Assembly (NCBI GenBank): GCA_037440765.1
Contig: JBBITL010000084.1
Span: forward strand, 1-17,771
Source: DTKY01 sp037440765
GTDB lineage: Bacteria > Acidobacteriota > Terriglobia > Bryobacterales > Bryobacteraceae
Direction of reading: 5' to 3'
DNA length: 17,771 nucleotides
A program made the translations under genes and the position numbers. Below, one piece after another: positions 6,803-15,464 of this stretch; position 1 is the first letter of the stretch; each line of letters opens with the position of its first letter. The notes below the pieces were generated by a model. That model saw nothing but the letters and a program-made list of their open reading frames with translations. It was not told where the DNA came from and did not search any database.

Positions 6803-7609
6803 GCGCCTCTCGCGCCCAGGCCCTGCTTCAGCTCCCGCGCCAGGGTCTCCAGTTGCAGGGGCAGGGAAGCGGAGCCCGCGCCCTGGCCGATCAGCCTCAC
6901 GAAGGCGCTCCCCACCACCACTGCGTCAGCCAGGCGGCTTGCCTGCCGCGCCTGCTCCGCCGTCGAGATCCCGAACCCCACGGCCAGCGGCAGGCCGGTC
7001 GCCTCCCTCATGGACGCCGCCAGCGGCGCCACAGCTTCCGACAGGCTTGCTCTTTCCCCTGTCACGCCCGTGCGTGAGACCAAGTATACGAAGCCCGTCG
7101 AGTATTTCGCCACCAGTTCCAGGCGCCGGCGCGTGCTGGTCGGCGCCGCCAGAAACACGGTGTCCAGGTTGTGAGCGCGCATGGCGTCCAGGTGCGCGTG
7201 CGCCTCCTCGACGCTCAGGTCGGTTATCAGGCAGCCGTCGATCCCCGCCCTGGCGGCGTCGCGCGCCAGCGCTTCCAGGCCGTAGCGCAGCAGCGGATTC
7301 AGGTAACTGAACAGCAGCAGCGGCACCTGGCTCTGCCGGCGGATCTCCGCGGCTGCCTCCAGCACCTTCCTGAGCGAGGCGCCGGCCTTCAGCGCCCTGT
7401 CGCTGGCGGCCTGGATGACCGGCCCGTCCGCCACCGGATCGCTGAAGGGCACCCCCAGTTCGATCAGGCCTGCGCCGCCTCGTTCCAGGGCAAGGACAAG
7501 TTCCACCGTGATGGCGGGCGTGGGATCGCCGGCCGTGAGGTAGGCAATCAACCCCTTCTCGCCCTTCTCGCGGAGCCGGGCGAAGTATCTCGCAATCCGG
7601 GTTGGCGGC

Positions 7610-7617
<8 letters not shown>
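6799..7617 (-). CDS. trpA: Tryptophan synthase alpha subunit
   Basis: 272 aa. It cleaves indole-3-glycerol phosphate to indole and glyceraldehyde 3-phosphate, channelling indole to TrpB. The catalytic acids are Glu53 and Asp64 in the segment IELGVPFSDPVADGPVIQ, corresponding to E. coli Glu49 and Asp60. The loop RTGVTG and the phosphate-binding GFGIS motif are intact. The start is TTG at 7617: no ATG lies nearby in frame, and an AAGGAG ribosome site sits 7 nt upstream, inside the 3' end of trpB. The gene overlaps trpB by 8 nt, typical of the trpBA pair, whose products form an alpha2beta2 complex. Confidence 0.96.
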
Positions 7618-8802
<1,185 letters not shown>

Positions 8803-8806
<4 letters not shown>

Positions 8807-9405
8807 TCCTCCTCCTCCGAGAGCGCTGCTCTCACGAACCCCGCCATCCGGGCGTGGTCCTTACGGCCCGGCGCGGCCTCCAGGCAGGAACAGGCGTCCA
8901 CGCCCCATGGTTTCATCAACCGGATCGCCTGGCGGACGTTGCCTTCGTGGAGCCCCCCGGCCAGGATGACCTTCCTCCCGGTTTCCCGCGCCCTGGCCCA
9001 GTCGAAGGTGCGTCCGCTTCCGCCGTACGCTTCCGAAGGAGCGTCGAGGACGAAGGCCTCCACCCGGTACGGCTCCATCCGGGCCGCCGTGAACCTGTCA
9101 TCCACGCGCAGTGCCTTCCACACGCGCACGCCTTCGGGCAGCGCGCCGGGCCCTTCGTCACCGTGAAGTTGCGCCACGTCCAGTCTGACCTCCCGGACCA
9201 GCCGGGCGACCTCGGCCGGCGCAGCGTTCACGAACACTCCCACCCTGCACACGCCCGGGGGAAGAGCGGCGGCGATGGCCGCCGCCTGCTCCGGCCGGAT
9301 GTAGCGCGGGCTCGCCTGGTAGAAGTTGAAGCCCAGCGCCCCCGCTCCGCATTCGGCCGCGGCCGCGGCGTCCTCCGGGTTGGTGATGCCGCAGATCTTC
9401 ACCAT
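8803..9405 (-). CDS. trpF: Phosphoribosylanthranilate isomerase
   Basis: 200 aa from the ATG at 9405. A GTG one codon earlier (9408) is also possible. It performs the Amadori rearrangement of phosphoribosylanthranilate to CdRP. MVKICGIT supplies the catalytic Cys5; the general acid is Asp121 in FVLDAPSEAYGGSGRTFDW. The phosphate-binding ends are ILAGGL and WGVDACSCLEAAPGRKD. In most homologues the last motif reads SSGVE; here Cys-Leu occupies the Gly-Val positions, which may be lineage-typical. The ATG overlaps the trpC stop by one base (TGATG), and the gene's stop overlaps trpB. TrpF and TrpC are separate here, not fused as in E. coli. Confidence 0.95.
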
Positions 9406-10190
9406 CACGGGAGCAGCGACCTCAGCGCCTGCGCCCGGTCGGGCGCCCGCATCAGGTGTTCGCCCACCAGGAACGCGTCGAAACCCGCCGCGGCGAGCCG
9501 CCGCACGTCGTCCGCCGAGCCTATGCCGCTCTCGCTGACCTTCACGACGCCCGCGGGGATGCGTCCAGCCAGCCGCAAGGAGGTCTCCAGCGTCACCTCG
9601 AAGGAGCCCAGGTCGCGGTTGTTCACGCCGACCGTGTCCGCTCCCGAGGCCAGCGCAAGCTCCAGTTCCCGCTCGTCGTGCACCTCGACCAGCGCCGTAA
9701 TCCGAAAACCCGCCGCGTACTCGCGCAACTGGCGCAGCCGGTTCAAGGGCAGCACGGCCGCGATCAGCAGGATGGCGTCGGCATCGTGCGCCGCCGCCTC
9801 GGCAATCTGCCGCTCCTCCAGGATGAAGTCCTTGCGGAGCGCCGGGAGGTGCGTGGCCTGGCGCGCCGACGCCAGGTCCACGAGGCTCCCCTGAAAAAAC
9901 TCCTGGTCCGTCAGAACCGACAGCGCTCGTGCGCCGCCCCGCTCGTAGTCCCTGGCGATGGCCGCGGGATCGAAGTCAGCGCCGAGCAAGCCCTTGCTCG
10001 GAGACGCTTTCTTGATCTCGGCGATGATGGCGGGCCCGGCGGCGGCGAGCGCAGCCCGGAAATCCCGCCGGCGGCCTGTCCCTTCCGCGGCCCTGCGTTC
10101 CCACTCGGCGAGCGTGACCGTGGCGCGCGCCAGTTCCTCCCGCTTGCGGGTGACAATTCGGGCCAGGATGGCTGGAGGCGCCTCAGTCAT
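9405..10190 (-). CDS. trpC: Indole-3-glycerol phosphate synthase
   Basis: 261 aa, single-domain enzyme that closes the indole ring from CdRP. Catalytic residues by family alignment: Glu58 and Lys60 in IAEIKKASPSKG, Lys120 in LRKDFI, Glu169 in LVEVH, Asn190 in GVNNRDL, Ser219 in VSESGIG. All are present. It is the first gene of the minus-strand aromatic operon. Upstream, divergent to it, lies the RraA-family gene, with only 71 nt between the two starts. No leader peptide or attenuator fits in that space, so tryptophan-codon attenuation is unlikely. No clear Shine-Dalgarno precedes the ATG. trpE, trpG and trpD are not upstream. Confidence 0.96.
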   Translation of the reverse strand: MTEAPPAILARIVTRKREELARATVTLAEWERRAAEGTGRRRDFRAALAAAGPAIIAEIKKASPSKGLLGADFDPAAIARDYERGGARALSVLTDQEFFQGSLVDLASARQATHLPALRKDFILEERQIAEAAAHDADAILLIAAVLPLNRLRQLREYAAGFRITALVEVHDERELELALASGADTVGVNNRDLGSFEVTLETSLRLAGRIPAGVVKVSESGIGSADDVRRLAAAGFDAFLVGEHLMRAPDRAQALRSLLP

Positions 10191-10222
10191 TCAGGGAATG
10201 CTTCATGGTAGCAGAGAGCCGC

Positions 10223-10228
10223 TATAAT
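10223..10228 (+). promoter_or_regulatory. Candidate -10 box of the RraA-family gene, in the trpC divergent gap
   Basis: A consensus TATAAT lies 33 nt before the ATG at 10262, with an AGGAG ribosome site in between. No good -35 box is visible. On the other strand the same bases offer a weaker TATAGC for trpC, so the two promoters may overlap. Confidence 0.45.
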
Positions 10229-10261
10229 CGGTCTGTCGCAACAACCCACAGGAGATACGCA

Positions 10262-10984
10262 ATGAAACTGAGACCACTGCTGCTCGCGGGGCTTACGGTC
10301 ACCATTCTGTCTGTCGTCGCCTGGCTCTATGCGCAACCCTCCGGCGACCCGGTCATCGAAGGCTTCCGCACCACGGAAGTGGCCTCCGTGGCCGACGCAC
10401 TGGAACAGCTTTACGGGATTCAGAACTACATGCCCGGCGACGTCCGTCCGCTGTTCAAGACCAAGTTCGCGGGTCCTGCCGTGACGGTTCAGTTGAAAAG
10501 GGAGGAGCACAAAGACCCGGCCGGCCTGGCCAGGATGATCGAGGCCATCGACGCCATCGCGGCCGGCTCGGTGCTGGTAATCGCCACCGACGGCGACCTG
10601 AGGTACGGCGTGATGGGCGGCCTCATGGGGACGGCCCTGAAGTACCGCGGCGCGGCCGGCGCGGTGACCGACGCCTCGGTGCGCGACATCCCGCAGTTGC
10701 AGCGGATTCAGTTCCCCGTCTTCAGCCGAGGCGTGGCCCCGGGCACCACCGTCAACCACTACCGGGCGACCGCCAACGTTCCGGTCGTCTGCGGCGGCGT
10801 GAAGATCAATCCGGGCGACCTGATCTCGGCCGACGAGGACGGCGTGGTGGTCATCCCCAGGGAGCGCGCCGCCGAGGTGCTCAAGAGGGCCCAGGAGCTG
10901 GACTTCGCCGAGCACTCACAATACCCGTTCATCGGCACGACCAGGTCGCTCTCGGAAGCCATCAAGAAGTTCGGCCGGATCTAG
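10262..10984 (+). CDS. RraA-family protein with N-terminal signal/anchor
   Basis: 240 aa. The ATG at 10262 follows an AGGAGA ribosome site, so it is preferred over an in-frame ATG at 10205. Residues 1-25 form a positively charged, hydrophobic signal peptide or anchor (cleavage possible after WLYA). The rest is an RraA / HMG-CHA aldolase-like fold: VADALEQL, GGLMGTALKYRGAAGAVTD with Gly120 and Arg141-Asp142 spaced 20 residues apart as in the aldolase signature, and the closing ADEDGVVVIP. The signature's later acidic residue is Gln145 here. Family members include class II aldolases for hydroxymethylglutarate-like acids and the E. coli RNase E inhibitor RraA; some are mislabelled as menaquinone methyltransferases. 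Export makes an RNase E role unlikely. Substrate unknown. Confidence 0.85.
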   Translation: MKLRPLLLAGLTVTILSVVAWLYAQPSGDPVIEGFRTTEVASVADALEQLYGIQNYMPGDVRPLFKTKFAGPAVTVQLKREEHKDPAGLARMIEAIDAIAAGSVLVIATDGDLRYGVMGGLMGTALKYRGAAGAVTDASVRDIPQLQRIQFPVFSRGVAPGTTVNHYRATANVPVVCGGVKINPGDLISADEDGVVVIPRERAAEVLKRAQELDFAEHSQYPFIGTTRSLSEAIKKFGRI

Positions 10985-11022
10985 CGCACAATCCTCTGAG
11001 GCCGAGAGAGGTTCAGCCCGCC

Positions 11023-11051
11023 TGCCATTTTTATGGCATACTGATGGTATG
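11023..11051 (+). promoter_or_regulatory. Candidate VapB operator: two overlapping-phase inverted repeats before vapB
   Basis: TGCCAT (11023-11028) and ATGGCA (11033-11038) form a perfect inverted repeat around TTTT. A second repeat, CATAC (11037-11041) and GTATG (11047-11051), runs into the start codon. VapB-type antitoxins usually bind such palindromes to repress their own operon. No Shine-Dalgarno is present, and CATACT at 11037-11042 could be a -10 box, which would give a leaderless or very short leader. Operator function is inference. Confidence 0.45.
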
Positions 11052-11306
11052 AAGGTTACCATTGATGGCTCGGGACGGATCGTCGTTCCAGCGCAAGTCC
11101 GTAATAAAATGGGACTTAAGCCTGGCACAGAGTTGGCGCTCGAGTTCGATGATTCGACTTTGAAGCTCACCCGGGAAGTTCCGCCCCCTAAGCTCATGCG
11201 CCGGGGCAAGCGGCTGGTGATAGTGCCTTCCGTCCCGCCCGGAACGGCCCCCGAGCCTGACATCGCTGCCATGGTGGAGGAGGAGCGCAAGCGGTGGCCC
11301 CTGTAG
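11049..11306 (+). CDS. vapB: AbrB/MazE-family antitoxin (VapB)
   Basis: 85 aa. The N-terminal half is the swapped-hairpin AbrB/SpoVT DNA-binding domain (MKVTIDGSGRIVVPAQVRNK, then GLKPGTELALEF). The C-terminal half is a proline-rich linker and acidic helix (about 68-82), the part that normally wraps the toxin. The gene directly precedes and overlaps a PIN-domain toxin by 13 nt, the standard VapBC arrangement. It is expected to neutralise VapC and to autorepress through the palindromes overlapping its start. Confidence 0.88.
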   Translation: MKVTIDGSGRIVVPAQVRNKMGLKPGTELALEFDDSTLKLTREVPPPKLMRRGKRLVIVPSVPPGTAPEPDIAAMVEEERKRWPL

Positions 11307-11773
11307 GTCCGGTCTTCATCGACACCAGCGTGCTGGTTGCCGGAGTGCTGGATCATGGCACCTCTGCCGCCGGGTCCCAGCAACTCCTGGACGCGGTCGC
11401 CGAGGGCAAGGTTCCGGAGCCGCAGACGGCCTGGCACTGCTGCCTGGAGATGTACTCCGTGCTGACCCGCCTGCCCGCCGAATGCAGGCTGTCTCCCCAG
11501 CAAGCGGTCTTGCTGCTGAGGACAGAAATCCTGCCGGTCTTTCGCGTCCTCCAGTTGCCGGAGAGCGAGTTCTCAGGCCTGTTGGGATCGGCCGGCGCGG
11601 AGCGGATCTCGGGAGGGCAGATCCACGATGTTCACATCGCCGCGATCGCGCGCCACTCCGGAGCCCGCACCGTGGTGACCGCGAACCGCCGGCACTTCGT
11701 TTCCCTCCTGCCGTACGGCATCCGGGTGCTCACTCCCGAGGAGCTTGTCGAGCAACTGGCCGACGCTCACTGA
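11294..11773 (+). CDS. vapC: PIN-domain ribonuclease toxin (VapC)
   Basis: 159 aa from a GTG that overlaps vapB by 13 nt. PIN-fold acidic residues are visible: Asp10 in VFIDTSVLV, Glu52 in LEMYSVLTRL, Asp112 in IHDVHIAAIA. The fourth motif is TANRRHF (129-135), where the usual Asp is His134; a His at this place occurs in many VapC proteins. VapC toxins are Mg-dependent endoribonucleases that cut tRNA or rRNA. No ATG start is available near the PIN motif, and the overlap suggests coupled translation. It is probably active, since the core triad is intact. Confidence 0.88.
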   Translation: MAPVGPVFIDTSVLVAGVLDHGTSAAGSQQLLDAVAEGKVPEPQTAWHCCLEMYSVLTRLPAECRLSPQQAVLLLRTEILPVFRVLQLPESEFSGLLGSAGAERISGGQIHDVHIAAIARHSGARTVVTANRRHFVSLLPYGIRVLTPEELVEQLADAH

Positions 11774-11834
11774 GCCTCCCAAGGCCTCGCCGTGTACCTG
11801 AGGTCTGAGCTGCTACTACGGCCCCCAGGCTATT

Positions 11835-12683
11835 ATGGTTTCACTAGTGAAGGCCGCTTGCTTCCGTTTCTATGCCGAGCTGAACGACTTTTTGCCCCCG
11901 GAGAAACGCGCCCGCTCCTTCGAGTACAGGTTCTCCGGCAAGCAGTCCGTGAAGCACCTGATCGAAGCGCTGGGGGCGCCGCATACCGAAGTGGACCTGG
12001 TGCTGATCAACGGTGACTCGGCCGGTTTCGGGAGAATCGTGGAGGACGGCGACCACGTAAGCGTGTACCCGGTCTTCGAAGCCTTCGACATCGCCCCCTT
12101 GTCCCGCGTCCGGCCGCGGCCGCTGCGGCGGACCAGGTTTGTCGCGGACGTGCATCTCGGCAAGCTGGCGGCCTATCTGAGGATGCTCGGGTTTGACACG
12201 CTTTGGGCTTCCGGCCTGAACGACGACCAACTGGCCGGGATCGCGGCGGATGAGAAGCGGATCATCCTCACGCGGGATCGCGATCTGCTCAAGCGCCGTT
12301 CGGTGACACATGGCTACTTCGTTCGCGGGACAGCCGCACGGCTCCAGTTGGCGGAGGTCATCGGGCGCTTCGACCTGGCGGCGTCGGTTGAGCCGTTCAC
12401 CCGCTGCATGAAGTGCAACGGAGAACCGGCGGACGTTGCGGCGGAGGAAGTGGAGAACCAGGTCCCTCCGCTGAGCCGCCGGCACGCCGCCCGCTACCGG
12501 CGCTGCGGCGGGTGCGGGCAGGTGTATTGGGATGGTTCGCACTACCGCCGCATGCAGCTCTTCATCGCTCAGGTAATGGGGAAGGTATCGCATGGAGTTC
12601 CAGGCAGTGATCCGGCGGCGCCGTTCGGTGCGCGCCTTCACCGCCGGGCCGGTGGAGGAGTGGAGGCCACAGAAGATTCTTGA
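11835..12683 (+). CDS. Mut7-C RNase-domain protein with N-terminal ubiquitin-like domain
   Basis: 282 aa. Residues about 6-85 form a ubiquitin/MoaD-like fold (FRFYAELNDFLPPEKR, then DLVLINGDSAG, IVEDGDHVSVYPVFE). Residues about 100-245 form the Mut7-C domain, a PIN-like nuclease fold: FVADVHLGKLAAYLRMLGFD with Asp105, ILTRDRDLLKR with Asp148 and Asp150, and a zinc ribbon with Cys191, Cys194, Cys224 and Cys227, ending YWDGSHYRRMQ. Known proteins of this architecture usually stop near residue 250; here the frame runs about 30 residues further, over the start of the nitroreductase remnant. The start may instead be a GTG at 11847, closer to the usual N-terminus. The biological substrate of this family is unknown. 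Confidence 0.87.
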   Translation: MVSLVKAACFRFYAELNDFLPPEKRARSFEYRFSGKQSVKHLIEALGAPHTEVDLVLINGDSAGFGRIVEDGDHVSVYPVFEAFDIAPLSRVRPRPLRRTRFVADVHLGKLAAYLRMLGFDTLWASGLNDDQLAGIAADEKRIILTRDRDLLKRRSVTHGYFVRGTAARLQLAEVIGRFDLAASVEPFTRCMKCNGEPADVAAEEVENQVPPLSRRHAARYRRCGGCGQVYWDGSHYRRMQLFIAQVMGKVSHGVPGSDPAAPFGARLHRRAGGGVEATEDS

Positions 12684-12860
12684 GGCCGTGAGTGCGTCTC
12701 CCTCGGCGGGAGGACTGCAAGCCTGTGGGGTCTACGGTGTCAGGAAGCCCGGTGACCGCGCCGCGCTGGCGGCGGCCGCCTGGGCCCGGGACTGTATCAA
12801 GGCGGCGCCCGCCGCGCTGGTTTTCTGCACCCACGCGGCGCTGTTCGAGGCCCGTCCGGC
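12592..12860 (+). pseudogene. Truncated nitroreductase-family gene (N-terminal fragment)
   Basis: From an ATG at 12592 the frame begins like an FMN nitroreductase: EFQAVIRRRRSVRAFTAGPV, then ILEAVSASPSAGGLQAC (the FMN-binding SAG motif) and IKAAPAALVFCTH. Similarity stops near residue 88. The frame stays open after that but the residues no longer look like the family, and it soon runs antisense across the acyl-CoA synthetase gene. A full nitroreductase needs about 170-200 residues, so the FMN-binding C-terminal half is missing. The end given marks where I lose the similarity, not a stop codon. It overlaps the preceding ORF by 92 nt. A deletion remnant is most likely; no frameshift rescue was found in the other two forward frames. 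Confidence 0.65.
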
Positions 12861-13022
12861 GTGCGCGCGATTTCCGCCTGCGACCAGTAGCTGTGAGGCT
12901 TGCCATCCTCGGTCCGCTGATCTGGACCGCCGGTATAACGTGGTCCTCGGGCAGCTTGTGCGCATGATCTCAGAGCCCGGACACTGGACCATCGGCTGGC
13001 CCCCAGCCGCCCCCTCTCGCCT
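12861..13022. other. Unassigned stretch between convergent genes
   Basis: About 160 nt with no recognisable gene in any frame by eye. It contains only the stem-loop at 12993-13009. It may be decayed nitroreductase sequence. Confidence 0.5.
12993..13009. terminator. Stem-loop between convergent units
   Basis: CGGCTGG and CCAGCCG form a perfect 7-bp stem around CCC. It lies between the plus-strand nitroreductase remnant and the convergent acyl-CoA synthetase stop (13025-13023). No T-run flanks it, so intrinsic termination is uncertain. Confidence 0.35.
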
Positions 13023-14807
13023 TCACGCTCCCCGGCCTCCGTACAGCTCCTCGATCGGCTCCCGGTGGTTCTCGATGATGCGGGCGCGGCGGGGCTTCAT
13101 GGTGGCGGTGAGCTCGCCGTCCTCGATGGTGAAGTCCCGGTCCAGGACGCGGAAGCGGTGTATGCGCTCGAACTCGGCCAGCCGCCGGTTGGCCCGCGCG
13201 ACCGCGCCCGCGACCGCCTCTTGGACCGGACGCGCGCGTACGATCTCGGAGGCAGGCCGGTCCTTGTAACCCTCCATGCCCTTGAGCGAGAGCGCAGCGG
13301 CGGTGTTGACGGTCACCAGCGCCACCGGGTAGGGCAGCTTGTCGCCGAGCACCAGCACGTGGTTTACGAGCGGCTCGGTCTTGAACAGGTTCTCGACCAG
13401 CGCCGGATAGACCTTGCGCCCGGCCGAGGTGATGACCACATCTTTCTTGCGGCCCGTGATGAAGAGATAGCCCTCTTCGTCCTGTTCGCAGATGTCGCCC
13501 GTGCGCAGCCACCCGCCGTCGAGCACCGACGCCGTGGCCTCCGGGTCTCCGTAGTAGCCCATGAACAGGAAGGGGCACTTGATGTACAACTCCCCGTCCT
13601 CGGCCAAGCGGACATCCACACCGGCCAGAGGCTTGCCGATGCTGCCGGGCTTTTGCCGGCCCATGGGGTTCAGGATGCCTATGCCGCCCTCGGTGAGCCC
13701 GAAGCCCTCGTGCAGCGGCAGGCCGATGGCCAGGTAGAAGCGGGCCAGGTCCGCGCCAAGCGGCGCCGCTCCGGAGGCGGCAAAGCGCAGCCGCCTGCCG
13801 AAGCGCCTCCGGATCTTGGAGTACACCAGGCGGTCAGCCAGCGCGCGGGCCAGCCTCATCCGCAGCGGGACGGGCTGTCCCGCCGCCCGGAGTTCCGCAA
13901 TGCGCAGTCCGAGGCCGATGGCCGCCTCCGCCATCTTGCGCACAGGGGCCGGGCGCCGGGCTATCTCCGTCTTGACGGTCTTGTAGACGCGCTCCCAGAG
14001 GCGGGGCGGGGCGACAAACAGCGTCGGCTCGATCGCCGCCAGCTCCTGCGGCAGCCGCAGCAGGCTGACCGAGAACCAGACCGGCACGCCGCAGTAGACC
14101 ATGAGCAGCTCCATCACCAGGCGCTGTATGATGTGGGCCGAAGGCAGGAAGGCTATGGTCGAATCCCGCGGCCCGGCCTGAAGCACTTCCGGGCCCATCG
14201 AGGCGTTGGCCACCAGCGCCCCGTGGGACAGCAGGGCCATCTTGGGCTCGCCCGTCGCGCCGGAGGTGAGGTACAGAATGGCGGGGTCCCCGGCGCGGAC
14301 ATCCCGGGTGAGCCGCCCCCACAGGTCAGGGTCGCGCGACATCGCGTCGCGCCCCTGCTGGCGCAGTTCGTCCAGCGTCATCGCCCCCGGCCCGGACCCC
14401 TCCATCAACACCCAGCGCACATCCAGCGGCTGGTCAGCGGCGGCCTGAAGCCGCTTCAGCATCCTGGTGTCTTCCGCGAACACCGCCCTGGCGCCGCATG
14501 AGCGCAGCGTGCGCACCAAGTCTGAGGCGTCGTAGGCGGTGTAGAGCGCCGCGGACACGGCGCCTATCGCCACTATGCCGAAGTCGGCCAGGTACAGCTC
14601 GGCGCGGGTCTCCGAGGCGATGGCCACCACGTCGCCCTTGCGGATGCCGAGCGAGGCGAGCCCAGCGGCGATCTCCCGGGACTCGTCGTGGAACTCGCGC
14701 CAACTCCAGCGCCGGTAGCCTCCGTCGCGAGGCTGGTGCAGAGCGGCGTTTTCGCCGTGGCGGGCGGCGGTGTCTTCGAGCATGCCGTAGATGGTTTGTG
14801 GCTGCAT
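13023..14807 (-). CDS. Long-chain fatty-acid--CoA ligase (AMP-forming)
   Basis: 594 aa ANL-superfamily adenylating enzyme of the FadD15/long-chain type. Motifs in order: P-loop LTSGATGEPK (180-189), LPSAHIIQR, the gate region ASGAAPLG (344-351), GFGLTEGG (368-375), DGGWLRTGD (430-438), GRKKDVVITSAGRKVYP (452-468) and the C-terminal LTATMKPRR with the catalytic lysine. The P-loop differs from the usual TSGTTGxPKG: Ala184 replaces a Thr and Met190 replaces the Gly. Everything else expected for activity is present. It would activate fatty acids to acyl-CoA for degradation or lipid synthesis. Its ATG lies 1 nt after the stop of the lipoprotein gene, so the two are probably co-transcribed. Confidence 0.92.
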   Translation of the reverse strand: MQPQTIYGMLEDTAARHGENAALHQPRDGGYRRWSWREFHDESREIAAGLASLGIRKGDVVAIASETRAELYLADFGIVAIGAVSAALYTAYDASDLVRTLRSCGARAVFAEDTRMLKRLQAAADQPLDVRWVLMEGSGPGAMTLDELRQQGRDAMSRDPDLWGRLTRDVRAGDPAILYLTSGATGEPKMALLSHGALVANASMGPEVLQAGPRDSTIAFLPSAHIIQRLVMELLMVYCGVPVWFSVSLLRLPQELAAIEPTLFVAPPRLWERVYKTVKTEIARRPAPVRKMAEAAIGLGLRIAELRAAGQPVPLRMRLARALADRLVYSKIRRRFGRRLRFAASGAAPLGADLARFYLAIGLPLHEGFGLTEGGIGILNPMGRQKPGSIGKPLAGVDVRLAEDGELYIKCPFLFMGYYGDPEATASVLDGGWLRTGDICEQDEEGYLFITGRKKDVVITSAGRKVYPALVENLFKTEPLVNHVLVLGDKLPYPVALVTVNTAAALSLKGMEGYKDRPASEIVRARPVQEAVAGAVARANRRLAEFERIHRFRVLDRDFTIEDGELTATMKPRRARIIENHREPIEELYGGRGA

Positions 14808-14808
14808 G

Positions 14809-15432
14809 TCAGCGGACTATCACGGTCAGTGTGGCGGATTCCACGCGTCTGTCTCTGGCGGTGGCCGTAAAGCGGTAGGTGGTGGTGGCGTCGGGCGTGG
14901 CCTTAAAACAGAAACGTTTGCCGGGCTTCAATTCCATGAGGGGCGGGTCCATTACGACGGTCTCCGCCTCGGGCGCTCCGTAGCAGAGGGTCACGGCGTC
15001 GCCGCGCGACACCTCGGGCGCGCTCGCAAAGGTCAGCGTGAACAGCCCGGGCTGTACCCCCGCATAGGATGGTTCGGTGACGGAGGGCTTCACGCGCACG
15101 GTGACGGACTCCGAGGCGGTGCTGCCATCGAATCCTTCCGCCACCAGTCTGTATGTGGTGGTGCGGTCCGGAGTGAGGTACACGCAGCGGTTGAAGCCGG
15201 GCTTCAGTTCCTCGGCCGGCGGCTCCAGGCGCACGGTCCTGGCGTTCTCCACCCCGTAGCACAGTCCCACGCTCTGGTTGTCGGGGATCTCCCTGGACCC
15301 GGCATAGAAGTGCGTGATCTTCACCGGCTCCACCGCTATCGCCGGGGGCCCCGCCTTCTGGGCGGGCGGCGGAGCCTGGCTGCCGCATCCGGCCAGGCTC
15401 AGGACCGCGAGGAGGGCGGCGGACTGGCGCAT
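14809..15432 (-). CDS. Lipoprotein with two tandem Ig-like beta domains
   Basis: 207 aa from the ATG at 15432, which has AGGA 5 nt upstream. An ATG two codons earlier (15438) has no such spacing. A lipoprotein signal peptide ends in lipobox LAGC (Cys16), followed by a proline-rich linker. Two homologous domains of about 77 residues follow (about 38-115 and 130-206). Each has an LCYG motif, an LKPG turn, a second cysteine exactly 25 residues after the first (Cys58-Cys83 and Cys150-Cys175), a TPD-x-TTTYR strand and a terminal SxTVxV strand. The paired cysteines suggest a disulphide in each domain. It should be anchored in the periplasm or outer membrane. No function is recognised; beta-sandwich lipoproteins often bind proteins or sugars at the cell surface. 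Confidence 0.85.
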   Translation of the reverse strand: MRQSAALLAVLSLAGCGSQAPPPAQKAGPPAIAVEPVKITHFYAGSREIPDNQSVGLCYGVENARTVRLEPPAEELKPGFNRCVYLTPDRTTTYRLVAEGFDGSTASESVTVRVKPSVTEPSYAGVQPGLFTLTFASAPEVSRGDAVTLCYGAPEAETVVMDPPLMELKPGKRFCFKATPDATTTYRFTATARDRRVESATLTVIVR

Positions 15433-15438
15433 AGTCAT

Positions 15439-15449
15439 CCTATTATAGG
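15439..15449. promoter_or_regulatory. Palindromic divergent -10 candidate
   Basis: CCTATTATAGG is a perfect palindrome around its central base, midway between the divergent lipoprotein and GTPase genes. It reads TATAAT on the minus strand and TATTAT on the plus strand, so it may serve as the -10 element both ways. No -35 boxes are obvious. Confidence 0.35.
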
Positions 15450-15464
15450 TTCAGACCGGCTGCG

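Noticed and set aside
10191..10261. trp attenuator or leader peptide before trpC
   Set aside because: Only 71 nt separate the divergent starts. No short ORF with tandem Trp codons and no terminator/antiterminator pair is visible.
10985..11020. CCTCT/AGAGG stem as a terminator for the RraA-family gene
   Set aside because: Only a 5-bp stem with a long loop and no T-run; too weak to annotate.
12592..13269. The full 225-aa open frame as an intact nitroreductase
   Set aside because: Only the first ~88 residues look like the family. The rest is antisense to the acyl-CoA synthetase and rich in R, S and P.
13065..14501. Plus-strand ORF of 478 aa over the acyl-CoA synthetase
   Set aside because: Antisense shadow of a gene with all ANL-family motifs; no domain in the plus frame.
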